This document shows positions 33,599 through 42,442 of a stretch of DNA of 43,133 nt, one piece after another; the stretch's first letter is position 1; each line of letters opens with the position of its first letter. Position numbers and translations under genes: made by a program. The DNA is from Dehalococcoidia bacterium LH_S1. GTDB taxonomy: Bacteria > Chloroflexota > Dehalococcoidia > SZUA-161 > SpSt-899. The DNA lies in assembly GCA_023660035.1 (NCBI GenBank), contig JAGXOF010000001.1, positions 1 to 43,133 of the forward strand. Direction: 5' to 3'. The notes beneath the pieces were generated by a model. The model did no database searches. It had not been told where the DNA came from and saw nothing but the letters and a program-made list of their open reading frames with translations.

Positions 33599-34513
33599 CT
33601 AAAGGAAATCTAGCCAGTGGTAGTATTGTTTGTCTCTGCCTCTAACTATATCGAAGAACTTTGATTGTATTCTGGTTGTTATCTCCCCGCGACCATTGTT
33701 GCCAATTGGCCTACCATCTACTTCCCTTATGGGAGTGATCTCCGCTGCTGTGCCGGTCATGAACGCCTCATCGGCCAGGAACAATTCTTCGCGAGTTAGC
33801 TCTCTGGTGGCAAAAGGAATGCCCATATCCCTTGCGATGCCTATTACTGAGTTCATAGTAATTCCGACCAGAGCCCCGGCGCTCGGTGGCGGGGTAAGCA
33901 GTGTGCCGTCCTTGACGATGAACAAGTTCTCTCCGCTTCCCTCGCACAACCAGCCGTTGGAGTTGAGCATTATCGCTTCGTCGAAGCCGGCATCCACTGC
34001 CTCTAGCTTGGCCAGCACTGAGTTGGCGTAGTTGGCGGACGCTTTGGCCAGCACTGGGAGCATTCGTGAATCCAAGCGCTGCCATGATGATATCTTGCAA
34101 CGAATGCCTTTTTCTATTCCCTTGTCACCAAGATAGGCTCCCCACTCCCAGGCAATGCACGAGACATAGACTGGATTGTTGCGAGGATTCACGCCCATCT
34201 CGTTGGCCCCATAAAAGGCAATCGGCCGTACATAGCATTCCTTGAACTCGTTTACGTTTACTACTTGCTTGACGGCTGCATATAGCTCATCAAGTGAGTA
34301 AGGGATTTTCATCTGATATATCTTGGCGCTGTTGAGCAATCTTTGCATATGCTCTCTTGTACGGAATAGTGCTGGTCCCGCCGATGTCTCGTAACATCTT
34401 ATGCTTTCGAACACCGCGGTTCCGTAATGGAGTGCATGAGTCAGAATATGCACTGTAGCTTGCTCCCACGGGATTAATTCGCCATTTAGCCATATTGTTT
34501 TTGCTTTATTCAT
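33599..34513 (-). CDS. ilvE: branched-chain amino acid aminotransferase
   Basis: This 304-residue fold-type IV PLP enzyme makes leucine, isoleucine and valine from their keto acids. The PLP lysine is Lys157 in LAKASANYANS. HALHYGTAVFESIR, YVRPIAFYG, EAIMLNSNGWLCEGSGENLF and FMTGTAAEITPI are family features. The start at 34513 has AGGAAGAG upstream; the frame is open to a GTG at 34531. It stands alone on the minus strand. Confidence 0.93.
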   Translation of the reverse strand: MNKAKTIWLNGELIPWEQATVHILTHALHYGTAVFESIRCYETSAGPALFRTREHMQRLLNSAKIYQMKIPYSLDELYAAVKQVVNVNEFKECYVRPIAFYGANEMGVNPRNNPVYVSCIAWEWGAYLGDKGIEKGIRCKISSWQRLDSRMLPVLAKASANYANSVLAKLEAVDAGFDEAIMLNSNGWLCEGSGENLFIVKDGTLLTPPPSAGALVGITMNSVIGIARDMGIPFATRELTREELFLADEAFMTGTAAEITPIREVDGRPIGNNGRGEITTRIQSKFFDIVRGRDKQYYHWLDFL

Positions 34514-34531
34514 GTGGTCTCTTCCTTTCAC

Positions 34532-35114
34532 CTGGTTTGATAGCTACCAAGGTAATTCTACAAGATCTCTGTGGATTTCGCAATTACCTGTTGTCTCTTG
34601 AGCCCTTGTCTGAAGCTGATACATTGATTATTATATGGTGTTAGTTTTCCTGGTTCAGGGATTGCTACTGGGTGGTAGCCCGCTGTTCTAGGATTGATGA
34701 AGGACAAACAACAATTCTCCAGCTTCTTCTCAGGAGCGAGACTGGGGTGGCAAGCAGGGCCATTTAGGTGCATGAGATCTGAATTGTAAGCGCAGGAGAT
34801 AGAGCACATGCAGCTTGGGCACCCCCTCGGAGTGAGTCGAGCCATGGTGTTGAAGATGAGGTAGAGCTCTATTCCAGGATTCCCCGAGGCATAAACGGAA
34901 ACAAAACTTAACACCTAATATCAACCTTACACACTTTTGTCTTACCTTAATTCCAAGACTCTCCAGCCCCGCAAGTCTCTGATCGGAACCTAAAATATCC
35001 CGTACTAGCCGGCTTGTGGCAATGGCGCCTAAGCTGGCATCATACTTGAGGGAGTATCGGAGAATGGTAGTATCTCCCTGTATATGTGCAGAATACGTGG
35101 TACAATGAGGTTGA
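34532..35114. other. gene-poor stretch between ilvE and the recombinase relic
   Basis: No gene could be supported. Two minus-strand frames are open (34558-34914, 118 codons with a cysteine cluster, and 34730-35128, 132 codons). They overlap each other, lack convincing ribosome sites and match nothing I recognise. The N-terminal portion of the second looks protein-like (LKYDASLGAIATSRLVRDIL) and may be a decayed gene. The stretch probably marks old mobile-element DNA, given the recombinase remnant next to it. Confidence 0.4.
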
Positions 35115-36014
35115 AGAGATAAAGTCAATTCTATTATAGAGACTCATCTAGCGCCGGCGTTAGGACAATTTCAATTAAAGCATCTCACACCGCAAGCAGT
35201 TCAAGGCTATTATGGCAAGGCTTGCGAAACACCATCAGCATGGTCAGTCCACCACCAGCACCGGGCATTATCACAATCCTTGAAGCATGCTGTGAGGCAA
35301 GGCTATCTAGGCAGGAACCCCTGTGAACTGGTGGATATACTTTCAGCTACAAAGAAACAGATGAAAACGCTCGCTCCTGAAGAAGTTGAAGTCCTGTTGG
35401 AGAACGCGCAGGACAGCTTTTACTACCCCGTTATCTGTACCGCTTTGAGCACCGGGCTTCGCCAGGCTGACCTGCTAGGTTTAAGATGGCGTGATATCGA
35501 CCTTGATTTGCAATCCTTATCTGTTTCACAGATACTATACAAGAGAGGTGGTGCTTGCCAGTTCAAAGAACCCAAAACAGGCCATAGTCGAAGAGGAGTA
35601 GCAATGACACCTAAATTAGCTTTATTCTTAAGAGAATACAAGGCAAGCAGGGAATCGCTTTTATTGCATCTTGGGAAGTTGCCTTCCCTTGCCGACCTTG
35701 TTTTTGCTAATGTGGAAGGCAAGCTCCTTGATCCTGGAGTGCTTTCTCATACCTTCCACAGAATAGCAGTTCAGGCAGGGCTGAATAATGTTCGCTTTCA
35801 CGACTTGAGGTACACTTTCACTTCCCTTATGCTACTGTGTGGAGCAAAGCCAAAGGTCATTAGTGGGGCGCTAGGCCATAGCTCGGTTGCCTTCACGATG
35901 GACACCTATTCGCACATCATTGAGGGGATGCAATCAGATGCTATGGCGTTGCTGGATGAAGTGTTGCCGGCGGGTAGCTCAAAAAAACAACGCCTAATTA
36001 ACGCCAACTTTTGA
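35115..36014 (+). pseudogene. 5'-truncated tyrosine recombinase (phage-type integrase)
   Basis: The frame is open from 35115, directly after an in-frame TGA, to TGA at 36012-36014. It begins inside the core-binding domain (ALGQFQLKHLTPQAVQGYY, then LSQSLKHAVRQGYLGRNPC) with no usable start codon before the TTG at 35280. The catalytic domain is complete: Arg in STGLRQADLLGLRWRDID, Lys in FKEPKTGHSRR, FHDLR, LGHSS and the nucleophile in MDTYSHI. The usual HDLRHTF is HDLRYTF. The linker in the core-binding part is shorter than usual. About 50-60 N-terminal residues (arm-binding part) are missing, so it is probably inactive. It lies 36 bases before tRNA-Thr. Confidence 0.75.
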
Positions 36015-36050
36015 ATATTTAGTGCCAAAACATGGCGATTTAGCTTCAAT

Positions 36051-36122
36051 GCCAGCGTAGCTCAGTGGAAGAGCAGCGGTTTCGTAAACCGCAGGTCGTG
36101 GGTTCGAATCCCACCGCTGGCT
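36051..36122 (+). tRNA. tRNA-Thr (anticodon CGT)
   Basis: It folds as a full cloverleaf: acceptor GCCAGCG/CGCTGGC, D stem GCTC/GAGC, anticodon stem GCGGT/ACCGC with loop TTCGTAA, T stem GTGGG/CCCAC with TTCGAAT. The discriminator base is T and CCA is not encoded. A recombinase remnant lies just upstream. I found no second copy of its 3' end in the window. Confidence 0.95.
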
Positions 36123-36286
36123 GTATGTAATCACCGTTGTGGGGGAGTATTGTTTTGTTTTTTATGCTCTCTTTTTTATCTCTGCGCCCGGCATCACTTC
36201 TTACAATTATTTGGCGAACGCTTATTTGATATCTTCGGCATGAAACTTCCCCCTTTGTTGACTTCTTGATAAGCAACGGGATTTGT

Positions 36287-36619
36287 ATGACGAATTTTGG
36301 TTTAATTGTTGGATTTGACTATCTGTCTCCGGCTTCACTGGATGAGGTGTTGCGCATACAGTGTTTTCCCGAAGTGTTATTATACCTTGGAGCGGATTGT
36401 CCTCTAAGCCAGGCTTGGCCTGAGGCTTATTCAGGTGTTTCTGGATTATTGTATCTGATATACTGGATTGCGCCACTTGCCTGGGGTAATAGAGGCGTTT
36501 ATAATAGTGATAGAAGACTGCTCTATAAGGTACTGGAGGCGGTGTTTCAAAGCCCATCGAGTGGGAAAATGTGGGCTTGCAAAACTCTGTGTAAGAGCTT
36601 ACAAGAATTCAATGAGTGA
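36287..36619 (+). CDS. uncertain small ORF, no recognised family
   Basis: This 110-residue frame begins MTNFGLIVGFDYLSP and ends KTLCKSLQEFNE. It has a moderately hydrophobic middle (VSGLLYLIYWIAPLAW) but no clear signal peptide. The ribosome-binding site is poor and no family is recognised. It ends 15 bases before the UPF0182 gene. A comparable minus-strand frame (36222-36557) overlaps it. It may be a real lineage-specific gene or chance. Confidence 0.3.
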   Translation: MTNFGLIVGFDYLSPASLDEVLRIQCFPEVLLYLGADCPLSQAWPEAYSGVSGLLYLIYWIAPLAWGNRGVYNSDRRLLYKVLEAVFQSPSSGKMWACKTLCKSLQEFNE

Positions 36620-36634
36620 TGAAAGGTGGTCTTT

Positions 36635-39379
36635 ATGACTTTCTCAAGCAGAGGTCGAAGGGGACAGCAACCCTCGTTTGGTGAGATAAGTCCGGCAGTC
36701 AAGAAGGCTATTATTGCCGCTGTTGCCGTGATTGTTCTCTTTATTCTCGCTGCCGTGGGGAAAGGTATATACACTGACCTGCTCTGGTTTGGTAATCTCG
36801 GCTATAGTAGTGTATATAAGACTATCCTTGTATCCAAGCTTTCGTTTTTCTTCATCGGGGCTATAGTGTTCTTTGCCCTGTTTATCGGGAATATTGCTTT
36901 GGCTCGATGGCTCTCCAGAAAAATAGAGGGAATGGTACTTCTAGGTGAGCATTGGTATGGGCATATCGCGGCATTAGCTGCAGGGATTATCCTGGCCCTT
37001 ATCTTCGGGGCTGTGGCCATGGGGGGATGGGAGACGGGCTTGCGTTTCCTGAACGCTGAATCCTTTGGCATAGCGGACCCTATTCTGGGAAATGATGCGG
37101 GATTTTACATGTTCTCGCTTCCCTTTCAATCCTTTGTTCAAGCCTGGTTCACCGGGGCTTCTATTATCTGCTTTTTTGGAGTTCTCGTCTTTTATGGCTA
37201 CCGCCTTGACTTTCGTGGTTTGAGGGATGGTGTGCCTTCTGCCTCTAAAGCCCACCTCTCCTTGCTGGCTGTGGTTGTAATTGGATTCGTTATCTGGAGT
37301 TATTTCCTCGATATGCCGCAGCTGTTTTTCTCTACCCGTGGAATGGTGTTTGGAGCCGGCTATACGGATGTGCATGCTCAACTTCCTATGATAAAGGGCC
37401 TTATTGCAATCGCCGGTATTTGTGCGATTCTCATTATTTTTAACATGTTCAGACAGGGATTTATATATGCGGCATATGGATTAGCGGGATGGTTAGCGAT
37501 CGCGATAATCGTGGCCAGTGCCTATCCCGCCATCATTCAGAGATTCCAGGTGGACCCGGCTGAACTCAGCAAGGAAGAGCCTTACATTGAACATAATATC
37601 GATTTTACCAGGGATGCTTTCAATCTGGATGATATTGAGGAAAAGGAATTTCACATTGAGGATAAGGTGACTGCTGAGGCAATTCAAAACAATACAGCAA
37701 CTGTAGAAAATATAAGGCTCTGGGATTATCGGCCTCTGAGGAATACCTATGAGGAGAAACAGAGTCTCAGGCAGTATTATGATTTTAGCGATATCGATGT
37801 TGATCGATACACCATTGACGGGGAATATCAACAGGTAATGTTGGGGGTGCGGGAATTATTTTCGGGGAGTCTGACTGCTAAGGCCCAAACGTGGGTTAAC
37901 AAACACCTTCAGTATACACATGGGTATGGATTGGTGATGAGCCAGGCAAGCGAGGTTGATTCGGAAGGACTGCCGGAGTTCCTTTTGCGGGATATTCCAC
38001 CACAAGGAGCCCTGGATCTGGATATGCCCCAGGTTTACTATGGTGAAAACACGGACATGTCCGTAGCAGTCAAAACCAAAGCGCCAGAGTTTGATTACCC
38101 TAAAGGCGATGAGAATGTTTATTCGGAATACGAGGGCGATGGCGGTGTCGGGTTAGGTTCTTTCGTCAGGCGGTTGGCCTATGCCTGGCAGCTCGGTGAT
38201 TTCAATATGCTCATAAGCGGAGAATTGACCTCCGAGAGCCGTGTCCTATACCACCGTAATATACAGGATCGCATACATCGTCTGGCTCCTTTCCTGAAGC
38301 TCGATAAGGACCCATACCCTGTTGTGAATGATGGGAAGCTTTTCTGGATACAGGATGCCTATACGACTGCGGAGAAGTATCCTTATTCCGAACCATCTTC
38401 AGAGGGGTTTAACTACATTCGTAATAGTGTTAAGGTTGTGGTCGACGCTTATAATGGCTCCGTTACCTTCTATGTCACTGAGCCCGATGATCCTGTGCTC
38501 AACACATATAGAGGTATTTTCCCGGACCTGTTCATCTCTATAGAGAAGATGCCTGATTCATTACGTTCTCACCTGCGTTATCCTCAGGGTTTGTTCAGTA
38601 TCCAGGCGGAGATGTACAGAACTTATCATATGGAGGATGCCAGGGTATTCTATAACAAGGAAGACCTGTGGACCACCCCCAATGAGTTTTGCTATGGCAA
38701 GGAACAGCCCATGGAGCCTTATTACGTGATAATGCGCTTGCCCAGTGAGAGCGAGGAAGAGTTCCTGCTCATGCAACCCTTTACTCCGGAGAATAAGAAC
38801 AATGCCATTGCCTGGTTGGGGGCGCGATGCGATGGCGAGAATTATGGAGAGCTTCTAGTTTACGATTTCCCCAAAGACAAATTGATCTACGGGCCAAGAC
38901 AAATCGAAAACCGCATTGACCAGGATACGGACATTTCAGGTCAGTTCACGCTCTGGGACCAGTCGGGCTCGGAGGTTATTCGCGGTAATCTCCTCATGAT
39001 ACCCGTTGGGGACTCTTACCTTTACGTTGAGCCTATCTTCCTGCAAGCGGAGGGAGGAGGCTTGCCCGAGCTTAAGCGGGTTATAGTGTCTAGCGGTGAT
39101 CACCTGTTTATGAGACCTACGCTTGAGGAATCGTTAAACGAGCTTTTTGCTTTACCTGCTGATGAAGGTGGGGAAGAGGAAGAGCCTTCTCCTGAGCCTG
39201 GCCCCGAACCTGAACCAGTGGGAACCGAGGTGAAAGAAGTGGCTAAGCAAGCCCAGGAGCACTATTCGAAGGCGCAAGAGTACTTCCAGGAAGGGAATTG
39301 GGCTGCATATGGGGAGGAGCTAGATGCTTTGGAGGAAGCCCTTGATCAACTGGTTGAGATTACGGGGGAGGAGGGGTAG
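36635..39379 (+). CDS. UPF0182 family membrane protein (COG1615)
   Basis: This 914-residue protein has seven predicted membrane helices in the first third (about 24-45, 63-89, 110-130, 165-188, 206-226, 254-272 and 281-299). A large extracytoplasmic domain with conserved aromatic and acidic residues follows (NIRLWDYRPL, YDFSDIDVDRY, YGENTDMSVAVKT). The end is an acidic, proline-rich linker (EEEEPSPEPGPEPEP) and a helical tail with QAQEHYSKAQEYFQEGNW. This layout is that of UPF0182, whose function is unknown. The start is the ATG at 36635 with AAAGGTGG upstream; the GTG at 36626 is inside that site. No operon partner is evident. Confidence 0.9.
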   Translation: MTFSSRGRRGQQPSFGEISPAVKKAIIAAVAVIVLFILAAVGKGIYTDLLWFGNLGYSSVYKTILVSKLSFFFIGAIVFFALFIGNIALARWLSRKIEGMVLLGEHWYGHIAALAAGIILALIFGAVAMGGWETGLRFLNAESFGIADPILGNDAGFYMFSLPFQSFVQAWFTGASIICFFGVLVFYGYRLDFRGLRDGVPSASKAHLSLLAVVVIGFVIWSYFLDMPQLFFSTRGMVFGAGYTDVHAQLPMIKGLIAIAGICAILIIFNMFRQGFIYAAYGLAGWLAIAIIVASAYPAIIQRFQVDPAELSKEEPYIEHNIDFTRDAFNLDDIEEKEFHIEDKVTAEAIQNNTATVENIRLWDYRPLRNTYEEKQSLRQYYDFSDIDVDRYTIDGEYQQVMLGVRELFSGSLTAKAQTWVNKHLQYTHGYGLVMSQASEVDSEGLPEFLLRDIPPQGALDLDMPQVYYGENTDMSVAVKTKAPEFDYPKGDENVYSEYEGDGGVGLGSFVRRLAYAWQLGDFNMLISGELTSESRVLYHRNIQDRIHRLAPFLKLDKDPYPVVNDGKLFWIQDAYTTAEKYPYSEPSSEGFNYIRNSVKVVVDAYNGSVTFYVTEPDDPVLNTYRGIFPDLFISIEKMPDSLRSHLRYPQGLFSIQAEMYRTYHMEDARVFYNKEDLWTTPNEFCYGKEQPMEPYYVIMRLPSESEEEFLLMQPFTPENKNNAIAWLGARCDGENYGELLVYDFPKDKLIYGPRQIENRIDQDTDISGQFTLWDQSGSEVIRGNLLMIPVGDSYLYVEPIFLQAEGGGLPELKRVIVSSGDHLFMRPTLEESLNELFALPADEGGEEEEPSPEPGPEPEPVGTEVKEVAKQAQEHYSKAQEYFQEGNWAAYGEELDALEEALDQLVEITGEEG

Positions 39380-39506
39380 ATGTTGTAGTAGTTAATATCT
39401 TATTCGTAATTAGGGCCATGTGACAATGATCGTGGGTTTTGATCCTATGAATAGAATTGAACTGAATTTTAAGCCTAAAAAATGAGAAAGGATAGGAGGG
39501 ATAATA

Positions 39507-40361
39507 GTGAAGCTAAATGTTTTTGTTGCTACGCTGGTTACAATTGCGATGCTGCTTGTGCCGTGTACTGCTCTAGCTGACAATCCACCACCATGTGTTT
39601 TCATGGGTACGGCTTACATTGATGGGCAGCAGGCCTCAAGGGTTGCTGTCTCTGCTTGGATAGATGGTGAGAAAGAGGCGGAGACTACCAGCAAATCGAG
39701 TGGTTATTATTATTTACAAGTTGGGGGGAGTCATCAGGGGAAGACAGTAAGCTTTATGGTTGATGGTGAGGGGGCGGAAGAGACTGCTAGATGGAGTATG
39801 ATGGGGTCTACTATAACTAAAGACCTTCATGTCGGTGATACAACACAGTCGTCGCAGACTGACGGTACAGGGATTCAGAGTGCGGAGGTGGAGACCCTGG
39901 AGCCGGGAGCGAGTGCTACTGCGGATTTTGACGCCTCGACTGGTGTCTTAACCATTGGTATACCCCAGGGTGAACAGGGGCCACAGGGTCCTGAGGGGCC
40001 ACAGGGTGAACAGGGGCCACAGGGTCCTGAGGGACCACAGGGTGAACAGGGGCCACAGGGGCCGGAAGGACCGCAGGGACCAGAGGGTGAGCCAGGCACT
40101 AGCGTGGAGAAAATAGATGTAAAGGGCTTGGAATCTGGGTCTGAAGCTACTCGGCAGTTTGACCCGGAGTCTGGTGTGCTCACCATCGGGATTCCGGAGG
40201 GTGAGCCAGGTGAGAAAGGCGAAAAAGGTGAGCGAGGTCCTGAAGGTCCGCAGGGGCCCAGTGCCCCTGGCGGAACTGTATTGCCTATCATAGGCATTGT
40301 TCTCGCTGCGATTGCTTTGATAGTGAGCTTTACTATGTCCGTCCGACGTCCGAAGGTGTAG
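39507..40361 (+). CDS. collagen-like secreted or membrane-anchored surface protein
   Basis: This 284-residue protein has a signal peptide (1-24, ending TALA). A small beta-rich domain with two cysteines follows (about 28-110; CVFMGTAYIDGQQ, VSAWIDGEKEAETT, SGYYYLQVGG), a type seen in Chloroflexota surface proteins. The rest is a linker, then Gly-X-Y collagen-like runs at about 155-197 and 232-255. A C-terminal membrane helix (about 258-277) and the basic end RRPKV anchor it. A module of about 27 residues occurs twice, before each collagen run (LEPGASATADFD...VLTIGIP and LESGSEATRQFD...VLTIGIP). It starts with GTG, with AGGAGGG six bases upstream. It probably forms trimeric stalks on the cell surface (inference). 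Confidence 0.82.
   Translation: MKLNVFVATLVTIAMLLVPCTALADNPPPCVFMGTAYIDGQQASRVAVSAWIDGEKEAETTSKSSGYYYLQVGGSHQGKTVSFMVDGEGAEETARWSMMGSTITKDLHVGDTTQSSQTDGTGIQSAEVETLEPGASATADFDASTGVLTIGIPQGEQGPQGPEGPQGEQGPQGPEGPQGEQGPQGPEGPQGPEGEPGTSVEKIDVKGLESGSEATRQFDPESGVLTIGIPEGEPGEKGEKGERGPEGPQGPSAPGGTVLPIIGIVLAAIALIVSFTMSVRRPKV
39969..40076 (+). repeat. 36-bp tandem repeat inside the collagen-like gene
   Basis: Three units start at 39969, 40005 and 40041, each beginning GGTGAACAGGGGCCACAG. The first two differ by about one base and the third diverges more. Each encodes twelve residues (GEQGPQGPEGPQ). The near identity of units one and two suggests recent duplication or ongoing copy-number change. Confidence 0.85.
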
Positions 40362-40440
40362 ACTTATTCTTGTTTTAAGAGACGTTTATCCTTTGTAAAA
40401 GGGAATTTGGAAAGGGCTCGTAAATCAATTCCTGGTAAGG

Positions 40441-40475
40441 ATAGATTGAAGGGGCATATAGCCCCTTCAATCTAT
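40441..40475 (+). terminator. strong hairpin, probable end of the collagen-like transcript
   Basis: A perfect 15-bp stem (40441-40455 with 40461-40475, loop ATATA) stands 80 bases after the gene. It has no clear T-run after it, so it may act as an RNA-stabilising or factor-assisted end rather than an intrinsic terminator. Confidence 0.55.
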
Positions 40476-40626
40476 GTTCCTGTCTCCGTTCCAAAATGAT
40501 AGCCTCATAAAGTCTATAAGGAAGCAGGAATTGGCCAAGCAGTTTGGCGACTTAAGCGCTGCGGATTTATTGGTAGAGTGATAAACTGTTAACAGGATAA
40601 CAACGGGATAGTGGACTTGTTCAGTC

Positions 40627-41235
40627 ATGAAGATCGCCTGTCTTGATCTGGAAGGAATACTGATCCCGGAGATATGGATTGCCTTTGCCGAATATACGGG
40701 TATTGATGCGTTGAAGCTTACAACGCGGGATGTTCCCGATTATGATGAACTCATGCAATGGCGTCTCGGGATATTGAAGGAAAACAATCTTTTATTGCGC
40801 GATATCCAGAACGTTATATCCAGAATGCAGCCCCTGGAAGGGGCTGGGCAATTTCTTGATTGGCTACGCGAGCGCTTTCAGGTAGTCCTTATCACCGACA
40901 GCTTCTATGAATTCGTCATGCCTTTTATGAGGCAGATGGGGTATCCGATTGTTCTCTGTCATAATCTACAGGTTGATGTGGATGGTTTTGTAAGTGATTA
41001 TGTGCTGAGAAAACGGGACTGGAAGCGACAGGTAGTCAAGGTGTTTCACAATCTCAATTATCGTGTAATAAGCTGCGGGGATTCGTATAATGATGTAACG
41101 ATGTTGAAGGAGTCAAACGCTGGCATATTGTTCCGTCCCCCTGAGAATGTGGCTGCTGAGTTTCCCCAGTATATCGTGACACAGGACTACCACGAGCTGC
41201 GGGAGGCTTTCCTTGATGCTGCTGAGCATTGTTAG
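40627..41235 (+). CDS. thrH: ThrH-type phosphoserine phosphatase / phosphoserine:homoserine phosphotransferase
   Basis: This 202-residue HAD-superfamily enzyme is close in length to Pseudomonas ThrH. Motif I is CLDLEGILIPE with nucleophile Asp7 (the LEG form is a ThrH trait, compared with DxDGT in SerB). Motif II is LITDSFYEF (88-96) and motif IV GDSYNDVTML (151-160). ThrH can dephosphorylate phosphoserine and pass the phosphate to homoserine, bypassing homoserine kinase. The choice here is not provable from sequence. The ribosome-binding site is weak. It ends one base before the minus-strand nuclease gene. Confidence 0.85.
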   Translation: MKIACLDLEGILIPEIWIAFAEYTGIDALKLTTRDVPDYDELMQWRLGILKENNLLLRDIQNVISRMQPLEGAGQFLDWLRERFQVVLITDSFYEFVMPFMRQMGYPIVLCHNLQVDVDGFVSDYVLRKRDWKRQVVKVFHNLNYRVISCGDSYNDVTMLKESNAGILFRPPENVAAEFPQYIVTQDYHELREAFLDAAEHC

Positions 41236-42090
41236 TCAGCGGCATTCGCCCCACAAACCCCGTTCTTCCTCTTTTGCCTCTTGCTCGAGTTCGGAGAACA
41301 TCTCCATGTACCTTACATTCGGTGGGTAGGGATAAGCCTCGGCGTATCCCAGACGTACAAGCTCGGCGTTGAACATTATCTCATCGACGTAAATGTAGCG
41401 AAGCAAACGGCCATATTTATCCTTGTTTTCGAGGCCTCTCACTAGCCGGACCCTCTTGCCGCCGACGAACTCCCGGTTCTTGGCGGTAGCCTCCTCGGCA
41501 AAGCATTCACCTGAACTGTGTGAATTCCCTGTCTCAGGTGTGTCGATTCCTATGTACCTGACATCCTGGCCCCCCTTGATCTCGATCGTGTCGCCGTCGA
41601 TGACGTGTGTTACAAGGGCGGTAGTGATATCGTACTTAGGGAATCCGGGCCAGCTTCCATCGGGATTGGCTACCTGTATTTGCGATGGCTCGTGCAGTAT
41701 CATGTCAGGGGAGCCTTCGTAGGTTTCTATGACTCCTCTGACGCGAATGCGTTTATCGAGGTAGTATTCCTCTGGGTGCAAAGGGAATTCGGGGCGGTCA
41801 TCGCCCCAGATAACGCAGGTGAAGTAGTCCTCGTACGGGTCGTGGAAATTGAGGAAGGTGGGCTGGCCTTTGGAATCCTCAGCGTAGTGGGTGAGGACGA
41901 TGGTTCCCTGGACAGTCACGAACTGATTGACATAATCATCCACTTCATCCCATGAGATTTGCGGTGGGGTTGAGGATGGTGTAGTGATAAGCGGTGTGCT
42001 GGTTGATGACGCAGATGGTGTAGTGGGTGCTGTGCTGCAGGCTGAGAGGACCAGCAGGAGTATTGTTAGAACAAAGGCTGAGTTTTTCAT
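41236..42090 (-). CDS. secreted lipoprotein with OB-fold and thermonuclease domain
   Basis: This 284-residue protein starts with a signal peptide ending in a lipobox (LSAC, Cys18). A Ser/Thr/Pro linker follows (19-45), then an OB-fold-like region (about 47-145; VTVQGTIV, TFLNFHDPYEDYF, KRIRVRGVI). A staphylococcal-nuclease-type domain spans 158-283. The nuclease residues are all present: Asp165/Asp167 in VIDGDT, Arg178, Asp183-Thr184-Pro-Glu186 and Arg228 in DKYGR. It is probably a surface-anchored Ca2+-dependent nuclease for feeding on or clearing extracellular DNA or RNA. The OB region may bind nucleic acid (inference). GAGG stands before the ATG. It converges on thrH. Confidence 0.85.
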   Translation of the reverse strand: MKNSAFVLTILLLVLSACSTAPTTPSASSTSTPLITTPSSTPPQISWDEVDDYVNQFVTVQGTIVLTHYAEDSKGQPTFLNFHDPYEDYFTCVIWGDDRPEFPLHPEEYYLDKRIRVRGVIETYEGSPDMILHEPSQIQVANPDGSWPGFPKYDITTALVTHVIDGDTIEIKGGQDVRYIGIDTPETGNSHSSGECFAEEATAKNREFVGGKRVRLVRGLENKDKYGRLLRYIYVDEIMFNAELVRLGYAEAYPYPPNVRYMEMFSELEQEAKEEERGLWGECR

Positions 42091-42442
42091 TTCTGTACCT
42101 CAAACTCAAATAGCTCATCTTGAGGGAGTGTCAGGACATTATGGAGAATTCCCCCGGCATGTTGGTAAGTGCTGAGATCTTTGTTGCCAGACTTACTTCC
42201 TACAAGTCTAACGTCTTTTCATGCTTAATGCAATGCTTCTCTTTGCTCCTGAAATCCTGATTATGTCTTTGTGTTTTTGTGCAATACCTATGCACTTAAT
42301 TGCTAAATCTATGTTTGGGTTCAGAAAATAACACTTTGTGGTTGGTGTAATTAAATTCTGGAACCGTCATCCCAAATTTTTATCATTATCCCTTTGATTG
42401 GCAAAAGAAGATCAGGCGTAAGATCTATAGGCGATTTGTGCG
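42091..42442. other. intergenic region without a recognisable gene
   Basis: The spacer between the two minus-strand genes is AT-rich. I see no open frame with a ribosome-binding site, no tRNA and no clear terminator hairpin. The GAGG site of the nuclease gene lies in its first bases. The spacing suggests the nuclease has its own promoter, but I could not pick one with confidence. Confidence 0.4.

Noticed and set aside
39969..40076. Regular 36-bp repeats considered as a CRISPR array
   Set aside because: The units are directly tandem without spacers, lie in frame and encode collagen Gly-X-Y triplets.
39875..40297. Minus-strand frame of 140 codons rich in Pro, Gly, Ser and Cys opposite the collagen-like gene
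   Set aside because: It is the mirror of the Gly-X-Y repeat on the other strand; low-complexity repeats keep opposite frames open.
40474..40581. 35-residue frame starting MFLSPFQNDSLIKS after the strong hairpin
   Set aside because: No ribosome-binding site precedes the ATG (the bases just before it are pyrimidine-rich), the start is inside the hairpin arm, and no family is recognised.
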